DNA from: Diploptera punctata
Lineage: Eukaryota > Arthropoda > Insecta > Blattodea > Blaberidae
Length of the DNA: 64,000 nt
Reading direction: 5' to 3'
Assembly (NCBI GenBank): GCA_030220185.1
Contig: JASPKZ010010273.1
Coordinates: forward strand, 930,001-994,000
Of this stretch, positions 55,385-64,000 are shown piece after piece. The translations under genes and the position numbers were made by a program. The notes beneath the pieces were generated by a model. That model was given only the letters and a program-made list of their open reading frames with translations, was not told the origin of the DNA and searched no databases. The first letter of the stretch is position 1; each line of letters starts with the position of its first letter.

Positions 55385-57564
55385 AATAATAATAATAATA
55401 ATAATGGAGCATGACAACTTTAAGTGGAACTGCTATGAAAGTGAAATAGTCTGACCAGCTATTTATTTTAACCACATAAATACATTTTGAAACTACTGCC
55501 CTATGAAATATTAGCACTACTTACAACAAAAAATTCAATTAGATTGATATCTTACAAATTAAGTTACATTAAATTAGGTTCTATAAAGATTAATATGAGA
55601 CCCTATATAATTATTTTAAAAATTACAGGTCAAAATGAAATACAATATAACAAATAGATTGATAAATTAAAAAAAAAAAATTATATATATATTTCCATTC
55701 ATTAGCCTTATTCGTTCGTAAGTCGTCATCATGGTGATAGGCGGTAACAGTTCTTCTAGGACTAATACCTGGCAGGATGATGATATATATATTAACACAA
55801 AATCTAAATGAAAATCCAACTTACTCAAAATCAGATCATATGTAGTCATAACTTAATATTTTACATAACAATATTGTCAATGGAGTGCCCTTATTAAACC
55901 GAGAGTATAATTCATCTATGTGTTAAGTTATGTAGGTAGGAGATAACACTATGAGGTTTATTTTAATATTGTTTAGTTGTTTCTCTGACTTACCTCATAC
56001 ATTGCATGGGAGTTAAGAAGTATGAGGTGTGTCAAAAAACAACTAAAAAATATTCATCTAGTGTATTTACTTGCAGTTGTTCCTTGCTTATACTTTCATA
56101 TGACGTAAATAGATCTATCAAAAGAACAGTGTCAGCTGCTGCCTTAGCTAACTGGGAGTTCACTAGATTACTCTTGAAATTAGCTTTAAATTAATTTAAT
56201 AGTGTGCATAAATGAATTAAAAGACTCAAAAAACAAATAACATTGGAATGATAAACTTATTTCTATCATCATAACTCCATTCATAACATGGAACTTTCAG
56301 ATTGACTTGTTACTTTCTGCCTTAATTTATATATTTGCATTAGTTGTTCCACCAGTGACAAGAGACATGGAAATGGCTCATGTCTCTTACTAGCAGCAAA
56401 CTGATTCCAGGAGATTCATAGAGAGAAAATGCACCTCTATGCTTCTAAAGCATTCTTGCGTCAGATTTGTGTGGTAGAAATACATTGTTGATTCAAATCT
56501 TCCGAGTATTTAAAGAACTAGTTTAAAATACAAGAAAACTATTCACCATTATAACTGTACACTATTTTCAGTGAATTGGATTCTTTTGTTGGGAGTTCAT
56601 TGAAGCATTGCATATATATTGGATGGGCTACCCCTCCATAAGAACTTATCATTCACCTAGGAACGAAAATTCACTGTCTGGTCAAAGTAGATTATTGAAT
56701 AATGATCTAGCATATTTTAATTAGTGTTCTTTAGGAGGTCCAGATAAAATTCAGCCATATGTCATGAAGGCAAGAGCACTTTTGTTGCATCGTTATTTTC
56801 TTTTTCAATAATATATGAGTGGTGTGGCCTTGAATATGTGGTGAAAAAAACATTTTTTTTAGGGTTTAAATAAAGATTAGACTAATACTAAAACCTAACC
56901 TATCTTAAAGTTTGTAGGACAATACTAATTCATAATTGAAATACCTTTTAGAAATTGTCATTTTGAATTTTTCTTTTGAGTTTTAGAGCTTTTGTACATA
57001 GAATTTGTATTAGTTGAAAACTCATTGAGAAGATTTAACGTAGATAATATGGTCTTCCTATGTGGTATATATTAAGAATAGACTACATATACTCTCTCCA
57101 TCTGCTGAATCCGAAGTCTGAAAAGTGCAGTGGGTTGACATTAGAAACATACATAGAGTAGCAAATTTTTGCATTTGGACTTCCAACTCTGATGCCATCA
57201 TTAAAAAGTAAAATTTCCTCTCATTTGACAGGAAGTGATGATGAATCTTTGGGTTACCAGTTATCACCAAGGAAATTTTCCTGTCTCTTACTGTATATTT
57301 ACTGAAAATAGTACATTACTATCTTTGCGTTCTTTTTTAATAATAAGAAAAGGAACAGCTTTTTAATAAACCTGTTTCTTTAGTATTAAATATTAAATGT
57401 TTTTAACTTTGTGATATTTTGACATAATTTTTTTCACTAAAAATGAATTGCTACTAATTTATGTATAAAATAATGGGATACAGTAATGAAATTTGAAATA
57501 TTTTTTAGTCCAATTAACTCTTTGAAATGAGTTAATCATATTAGATCTAAATAATAACTAGCTT
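55385..57564. other. AT-rich 2.2-kb stretch, nothing recognised
   Basis: Several short frames (for example 56006-56194, 57058-57270) lack recognisable domains. GAGACATGGAAATGGCTCATGTCTC near 56365-56390 is a small hairpin. Confidence 0.4.
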
Positions 57565-57935
57565 TATATAACACTTTGGCTAGACCAGTGTTGACCTATG
57601 GTAGTGAAGCATGGACACTAAAAAGACAACATGAAAGCAGAATAACAGCTTGTGAAATGAGATTCATGCGCAGAACAGCGGGTTACCCAGATGGGATCGG
57701 AAAAGGAACACCGATATCTTAAAAGAATTGATAACTATGCCAATTTTGGAATATATTAAACAGTACCAACTAAATTGGAAACACCATCTTGAAAGAATGG
57801 ATCCCCAAAGCTGTTTATAATTATATACCGAGAGGACAAAGATCACTGGGCTGTCCTATGAAACGCTGGAGGGAAAATTTTCTATAGGATCGTAACAGGC
57901 CTTGGCCTAATACTTGGAAGGAAGAAGAAGAATAA
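57565..57935 (+). pseudogene. LINE 3' end with (GAA)n tail
   Basis: LARPVLTYGSEAWTLKRQHE then SRITACEMRFMRRTAGY are readable, followed by a frameshift, ending in ILEYIKQYQLNWKHHLERMD and a short noncoding part CTTGGCCTAATACTTGGAAG before GAAGAAGAAGAATAAT. This is the post-RT region of an APE-type LINE. Its 3' end is shared with the stub at 53393. Confidence 0.82.
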
Positions 57936-57963
57936 TAACTAGTAATTTTTATGCATAGTTTAA

Positions 57964-58223
57964 TTGAATGAGTCATTTCGAAAAGGGATCATCTACTATT
58001 TTTCTGAAATTCACTTCTTTCATTATTCCATGTTTACATACCTACTTCCATTGTTTCCGCGTGAGAACTGATCAACTACACTATTCCTTTACCACTTTCT
58101 GACTTTATTCAGTAGCAATTTCAGATTCAGTGCTTTATCCTCAACAAGTTGTATCAGATTTTTTCCCTCTCCTGTAAAATTTAATCAGCTGTAGATGATC
58201 CCTTTTCGAAATGACTCATTCAA
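57964..58223. mobile_element. 260-bp MITE with perfect inverted ends and TTAA flanks
   Basis: TTGAATGAGTCATTTCGAAA and the following bases to 57995 are the exact reverse complement of 58192-58223. TTAA lies directly outside each end (57960-57963, 58224-58227). TTAA target use is the hallmark of piggyBac-type transposition, but the terminal bases are not the usual CCY, so the superfamily is only suggested. Confidence 0.7.
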
Positions 58224-58227
58224 TTAA

Positions 58228-60049
58228 TAACTTAGTTTCCGATTTTTAAAGTTTACTGGATTATTTTATAATGAGTGATATTATGTTTTGTTTTAAAATA
58301 TTTATATGATATGTTGGTGAAACGTATGTAGAAGGTAAATAGTATATAGGTATATAGAAGGTGCTTAGTATTTAAAATGAAATATTTTATATATTCTATT
58401 TTACTGTTCAAGAGAGATAATATATTTTAGATAAGCTGAACTAAATATGTGTTGTATATGTGAAATGCATGGGGGAAAAATAAAGCATTCCCTTTTTATT
58501 TTGTACTTTTTTCTGAGAGCATTGTTGGAACTTTAATAGTTTGTAAACAAACTATTTACAACTTGCACTTATGTAGGAGTGCAATAGCTAGTCATTAAAT
58601 AGGCTTCTAGCATTACATCATTTTGCCTTTCCTGTCACATATATGTAAGTATGCATAAAAAAAAGGCGAATACCATGTTAGTACTAATATTTTTAACCTT
58701 ATTTAATAGTTTATCATGTAAGCATAACATGATAACCTCTAAAATGAGTTTCATTATATTTCACGTTTCTATAATTTATTTAACGAAAATGTTGTTTATA
58801 TAGCTTTAATTGGAATTCAATCTATTACCATATATGACAATTTATGTTTTTATTAATGAAATAGCATTTGGCAAATGCCATCATGATATAAAAATATGTT
58901 TTAATAAATCTCTATTATATCATAATATGATTTTAGTAAGACTGATGTACTCTGGGTCAGTTTTATTCTCACATTGATTATAAATTGCATTCATGATTAA
59001 TTTTAAATGCATCTAATATCTTTATAAATGTTTTTATGTCCGTTGTTTACTTGGAAAAAAAATTGAATGCCAAATAAAAATTTTAATCTGAATAAATGTA
59101 TGTTTTGTAAGACATATTTCATCTAGTAACCTTGGTCATTGATCATTATTCAACTAAACATTATTGTATATGTATAAATGATAATTTAATGATCTATTAA
59201 CGTTTGTTTATTTGTTTTCTTTTATATATATTATCTCAGTAAAGTGGAATAGTGTCTGAAATATCAAGTATCCAAATTTAAATTGCCTTGATTCTTAAGT
59301 TATAATATATGCATGCTAAAACTGAAATCAGAGTCTTACATTATTCAAATCACATTCTATAGTTTTTATATTACGAAGCTTTGTATACAAAAAAAGATTT
59401 CCAGAAGAACAATCTTGATTTTATTTGAATACAAAAACTATATAGTTGTTTTACACAATTTGTTATTCAAAGTTCCCTCAAAATAAATTTGAACTAATAC
59501 AATATAGTAAAAAGGAGATTATCTTCTTATACTGAGTTTAGTGCCCATACATTACATGTGTTAATTTATCATCGCAATCCATATTCCTTTATCCTTTGCA
59601 TTTCCGTGTCTGTTCTTTCCAAGTTAACTGTCCTTTTCTTTGAAACCAGGTGTGTAAATTCATCACAGGCTTACTGATACCAAACTTGACTTAATTAGAG
59701 GCCATTTAACTACTCATTTCGAAAATTTATAATTCAGATCTTCACAGCTACCTCAGAAGGGTACTTCAACTCTGACAATCTTCTGCTAGTTGTCCATCTC
59801 CTATGTAATGGATTTGGGTCAATTTTTTGTAACTTGACAACTTGTAGATATGTTTTTGAAAGTATTATACAGATGTCATATTAAAATTTTTTTATATTGA
59901 AAGCACGTATTATTTCGTATTGACAACACACAATTTGGATAGGACTTAGAATAGTAGAAATTCGACATGGATAATTGAAGGAATACTACAAACATCTCAA
60001 AATGCACAAACCTGCTGTGATTCCATCTCATGAATTGAAGGAAAGGGTT
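58228..60049. other. AT-rich 1.8-kb stretch, nothing recognised
   Basis: Very AT-rich sequence with no readable domain, RNA gene or repeat family. Confidence 0.45.
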
Positions 60050-60690
60050 CAGTCATAGAGGGGAGAATGTGCATGGATCTTTGTCACCCATTCTCTTTAA
60101 CGTGTCACGAAAGTAAATCAGAACTGAAATTATAGGAGACAATACATACACCAACATACAGGGATGATACTTTTAATAAATTGGGGCTAAAAATCAAACG
60201 ATATACTGATGAAAGTAATGAAAAGTGAGGAATGTTAAATCTAATTTAAATTTAAAGGGCACCATGTTAAACAAGTTGAAGATTTTGAAAATACCTGGGA
60301 ATTAGCATTAACAAAAATCAAACCTGAAATAAGTAACAGAGTATTAGGTTACACCCCATTGCTATCATGGTCATTAGAAAGTTTATTAGAGAACCAGGCT
60401 AGACCAGTGTATAAAAGTATATAACATATCTTAAACCGTTATACCTTATGGGGCTTGGCGGTGGACTAAACCCGAAGTAAGATTTAATTAGAATATTAGG
60501 ACTGGAAATTAAATATTTAAGAAAATAGAAATAAGAGAAACCTTAAATCTGGATAGAGTATAGAATGAAATAGAAAAATAGTAGAGTAAGAGCGTGTGGG
60601 CATGTTAAAAGATAGATATAGGAGAGTTTTGAATACCAGCATTAGAATATAGAAGACAAGTAGAAAAAAATAAGTCGGCTGAGATACAGG
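60050..60690 (+). pseudogene. Strongly decayed LINE remnant
   Basis: A QGC-LSP-type segment (RMCMDLCHPFSLTC), an ETIHTPTYRDDT block in place of the YADDT active site, NQARPVYKSI and RILGLEIKYLRKIEIRETLN appear in the usual LINE order across many frameshifts. Only the order of short blocks supports the call. Confidence 0.45.
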
Positions 60691-60749
60691 GAGTATGAAC
60701 AAATAATGAAGGATGTTGAAAGAAAAAGAAGTATAATTATTGGAGTCAG

Positions 60750-61385
60750 GTGTAACTATGCCGAAATTGGTTATATATAAGATACAACAATTTACTTCAG
60801 TTAGTACTTCTGCTAAAATAGAACATTCAATGAATCTGGGAATCAATTTCTGTCCAAGTAAAACCACAGATACCGTAAAAGTGATGAAACAAGACAAGAA
60901 ATGTACCCAAATTGATTCCAACATGTGTTTTGCCCTTGAACAGGACATCATCATGGTGATCTTCATCAAAGTAAAAAACATTACTAAAAAGAAAAACATA
61001 CTCCACATAGACATAACATAGGTGGAGCTTGTTCAGGGTATTATCAAGGTGATCACAATCCAAAGTAAAAACAAAAAAAACCCCACTAAAAAGAAAAAGA
61101 AACAATCTCCACCTATATATATTTGATTCGTTATATGTAGGTGCAGCTTGTTTTTCTTTTTAGTAGTGTTTTTACTTTGATGTGATTACCCTGATGGTGC
61201 GCTGTTGAAGGGTAAAACACATGTTGGGATCAATTTGGGTACATTTCTTGTCTTGTATTTATCACTTTTACTGGTATCTGTGATTTTAAATGGACAGATT
61301 TGCATCCCAGATTGATTGCTGTCCCTTTTAGTGAAATAACTACTGAAGTAAATTGTTTAATTGTATAGAAAATAATTGATATGAG
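60750..61385. repeat. Large foldback, ~250-bp arms
   Basis: 60750-61015 and about 61110-61385 are imperfect inverted copies. Shared blocks include ACAATTTACTTCAGT, CACAGATACC, AGACAAGAAATGTACCCAAA, CCAACATGTGTTTT and ACTAAAAAGAAAAACA. A third, direct partial copy of the inner part lies at 61021-61110. The frames crossing it (60517-61014, 60740-61021) are by-products. Confidence 0.75.
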
Positions 61386-61544
61386 TGTAATGAAGGAGAG
61401 GGAGATGGGAATGATTGAACTAGGTGGATGCTTTTGTCCAAGACTTGATGTTCCGAAAGGAGGCAGAAGGAAAGATTGAGAAAGCGAGGAGAACATTTTA
61501 TTTACTGATTACTTTTGATTATATTACAATTCTCTTCTCTAAAA

Positions 61545-61950
61545 CTGAAAGGGAATTTAAACACCAATGATTATGAAGATATTCGGAATGGTTTTGTCCT
61601 GCATACTAGAGAATCAGTTTGTGTTGACCATTGTTTGTACTAGCATGATAATGCATCATTCCATACTGCAAAGTCTATAGGAAGCAGTCTGGGGATAATA
61701 ATATTTAGGAAATGGATTGGCTTGCCCAAGATCTTAATCTACCTCAATCCAATGAAACAACAGTGGGATGAACTAAAATATAGAATTTGCTCCAGATTTT
61801 AAATGTCCACATCATTATCTTCTCTATTTACAGCCATGCAAGAGCAAAATCATTCAGACATGCACTGGAAAGACTTTCGCGCTGGAGTTAAAGCTGTTAT
61901 AAAAGCAATGGGTGCACTCCCTCATTCTGAAGTCCATTTTCTAAATGTGT
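61545..61950 (+). pseudogene. Tc1-type transposase C-terminal fragment
   Basis: LNTNDYEDIRNGFVLHT is followed by a stop and then HDNASFHTAKSI (second catalytic Asp), WIGLPKILIYLNPMKQQWDE, where the catalytic Glu of NPIEQLWDEL is Lys. A C-terminal region (HWKDFRAGVKAVIKAMGALP) remains open. No inverted repeats were found. It is a different family from the element at 23150. Confidence 0.78.
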
Positions 61951-62185
61951 ATCAAGGGGTTAGGCTGAGTTGTTGGTGTGTATCCCTATACTTTTATTGT
62001 ATAGTATATATTAAAAGTAAATTAAAATTAATTAATAAAATAGACAACAGGTAAGCATATATTTAAAATATATAAAAATAAGCATACAATTCTCATTTTA
62101 ATGAAAATTTGCTTAGCATTAAAAATGGACTGTCCCATTGTCTTTAGTCTTACAAGAATATAAAATGTAAGAAAAAAGAATATAT

Positions 62186-62189
62186 ATAA

Positions 62190-62224
<35 letters not shown>
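62186..62224. repeat. (AT)n microsatellite
   Basis: About 18 AT units, preceded by TATAAATAAA. Confidence 0.9.
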
Positions 62225-62226
<2 letters not shown>

Positions 62227-62444
62227 TCATGGATAGAGAGCTCTCTTTGCCTCCATGTTTGTTTTCAACAAATTAAAAATTAGATGCATATATTCAAGTA
62301 ATAATTAATAATACAGCTTATCTCTCACACCATATTAGTCTACTAATAATAGTTAACATTATTTACACTGAAAATATTAACTAGCTGTAGGCCTATAGAG
62401 CCTAAAGGTCATACCATTTAAAGGTATTAGTAATTTCAAACCAT

Positions 62445-62745
62445 AACAAAGAGCTACATGGTCTTTATAGGAAGCCATATATAATAAGAACAGTTAAATC
62501 TCGAAGAATGCAATGGGCAAGACATGTGGCACGAATGGGGAATGAAAGAGGTGCATGGAAACTTGTAGTAGGAAAATGCCCAGTTGGTAGACCAAGAGTG
62601 AGTTGGGACAATAACATTTACCATGATTTGAGGAAAGTAGATTATACAGGGGATAATTGAAAGAAAAAAACTCAGGATAGGGATTTATGGAGAGATTATG
62701 TCCGCACGGCTATGAACCTATGGGTTCGATAGTGTCAGTTAGTTA
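62445..62745 (+). pseudogene. LINE 3' end (family L), best copy
   Basis: NKELHGLYRKPYIIRTVKSR, RMQWARHVARMGNERGAW, KCPVGRPRVSWDNNI and DRDLWRDYVRTAMNL are in one frame apart from a single stop near 62658, ending at a stop after WVR. This C-terminal block is very common in insect genomes. It is 5'-truncated: no reverse-transcriptase motifs precede it. Confidence 0.85.
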
Positions 62746-63119
62746 ATAATTTCATACATTTCATGGTTGGCAAACTATTCCTATCATAATTCATAAATGT
62801 GAAGAGTTTAGTTGTTCGCGATCTAGTTCAAATTCTCAACATCTTCATTATTACATTAATTATGTAATACATTACTAAATAGGAATGAACACATAATAAT
62901 AATAAGAAGTGGGGAGATTTTGATAAAGTGATAGAACTCAAATGCCTAGAGATGATAAAACAATCAGGGATGGGTACAGAAAAAAAACATAGGCTCATCT
63001 ATGGAGTTATTATGCATTGCAGGTATTCTTGTCATCCCAAATTCTATATAAAAAAAGTTAAACTACAGACACTATCTCTTAAGTAATGCTGTTTTAAACA
63101 AAATTTTATTTGGATTTCT

Positions 63120-63540
63120 TTAATCTTCAAAGTAGAGACTATCAAATTCTATGGTCTTGAGGCATCTTTCAGCGAGGTTTATTATCCCACGACGGGACTA
63201 GTATTTGGTTTTTGAAGTGAAGAATTCGTTGAGACCCATTTCCAACAGCTTCAATGTTTTCGAAATTTCACGCAAGAAATGAGCCATGGATCGAAACAGA
63301 TGGTAATCTGGAGGCGCAAGATCAGGTCTATATGCTGGATGAAGTAGCAGTTAAGATTCTTCCTAATTCCTGAATTTTTATCATGGTTATTTATGCAGTA
63401 TGAGGTCAGGTCGGGTTTGAACCCACCACCCTAAACATTTCATGAATGTGTTCCAGTTGTTAAGAATAAAGATCCGCATCGACTGGAACAAACTTCCAGC
63501 GAATCACAACTCCATCAGACACAACATTACATTAAAAACA
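63120..63540 (-). pseudogene. Mariner transposase C-terminal fragment (DD34D type)
   Basis: On the minus strand SDGVVIRWKFVPVDADLYS, a degraded RPHTA, then HPAYRPDLAPPDYHLFRSMA with the third catalytic Asp (PPDYHLF) are readable. MGLNEFFTSKTKY, RRGIINLAERCLKTIEFDSL and the stop at 63120 follow. Two frameshifts and several stops occur. The N-terminal half is absent. It differs from the two other mariner-like groups at 6431 and 33755. Confidence 0.82.
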
Positions 63541-63734
63541 GACATTGCTCATGAGACAACCTAATAAAAATATAGGGCATAAAACAACGATTCTTTCAGC
63601 TATAGGAATCCGAATCATGGTCACTTATTTTGGATATGAAACAAATATATTACGAGTATTTAAGTATAAAGTAGATAGAAAAATATCTGAACTAATGAGA
63701 GACGAACAGACGGGTGTATGGTAAAAACGCAATA

Positions 63735-64000
63735 ACACATGTTTATAATCTTTATAGGAAACGCGATGTAATAAGAAAAGTTAAGTCTCATAGACTGCGA
63801 TGGGTAGACAAGTGGTACAAATAACAAATGGAAAGGAGGAGGGGGGCACGGAAACTTCTTTTAGGGAAACTAGAAGGAAAGCACTCAGTAGGTAGACCAA
63901 GAATGAGCAGGGAGAATAGCATTACCCATGATTTGAAGGAGGTGAATTATATAGGCAATGATTGGAAAATATTATTTCAGAATAGCGATGTTTGGAGAAC
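63735..64000 (+). pseudogene. LINE 3' end (family L), cut by window end
   Basis: YNLYRKRDVIRKVKSHRLRW, a frameshifted MGN-type block, KLEGKHSVGRPRMSRENSI and DLKEVNYIGNDWKILFQNSD match the copy at 62445 in order. The terminal residues lie beyond the window. Confidence 0.78.

Noticed and set aside
60517..61014. 165-residue hydrophobic minus-strand frame
   Set aside because: Runs antisense through a decayed LINE and a foldback arm; no domain.

Overview
This window is eukaryotic, AT-rich, intergenic DNA packed with transposable-element remnants. It looks like a large-genome arthropod, most likely a hemimetabolous insect; a cockroach-like genome is my best guess. The reasons are several families of tRNA-headed SINEs, decayed LINE, Tc1/mariner, pogo and hAT copies, long (AAT)n/(ATT)n tracts, and frequent TAGGCCTA palindromes. 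The species guess is inference from memory. I found no intact protein-coding host gene, no operons, no CRISPR array and no LTR retrotransposon. The long Asn, Ile or Tyr reading frames are microsatellites.

The one clear host gene is a selenocysteine tRNA on the minus strand at 27973-28059. It has a UCA anticodon, the 9/4 fold of eukaryotic tRNA-Sec, and a TATA box 24-31 bp upstream. It implies the organism still decodes UGA as selenocysteine, a trait many insect lineages have lost. The gene sits between two copies of one ~750 bp repeat (26437-27186 and 28356-29286); the first of these has split a SINE.

Layout: 0-6.9 kb holds Helitron-like ends, a 192-bp tandem duplication and two mariner-type transposase fragments. 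7-12.8 kb holds SINEs and several MITEs, including an inverted pair of 355-bp elements, one carrying a SINE with a perfect target-site duplication. 13-14.1 kb is a 5'-truncated LINE. 16.4-22.7 kb is a SINE cluster mixed with LINE 3' ends and microsatellites. 23.1-24.8 kb is a complete but dead Tc1-type transposon with ~220-bp inverted repeats. 26-29.3 kb is the tRNA-Sec neighbourhood. 29.5-32.6 kb is a degenerate tandem array plus LINE pieces. 33-41.7 kb holds SINEs, a mariner piece, a long LINE reverse-transcriptase pseudogene, and two foldback structures, one with a hammerhead-ribozyme-like core. 42-50.3 kb holds three hAT-type transposase relics, one apparently interrupted by a pogo-type element, plus a second copy of the 13-kb LINE. 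51-58.3 kb holds non-autonomous DNA elements (one hAT-like with an 8-bp duplication, an inverted MITE pair, one with TTAA ends) and LINE tails. 60-64 kb holds further LINE, Tc1 and mariner fragments and a 250-bp-armed foldback.

The SINEs are modular. The same tRNA-derived head is joined to two different 3' bodies, and one of those bodies also occurs behind a different tRNA head. Three SINE insertions carry exact target-site duplications of 8, 11 and 12 bp, so these families have been mobilised in this lineage. Shorter gaps not listed separately (for example 3191-4006, 5162-5849, 8855-9557, 34513-34843, 50551-51169) are plain AT-rich DNA in which I see nothing supportable.
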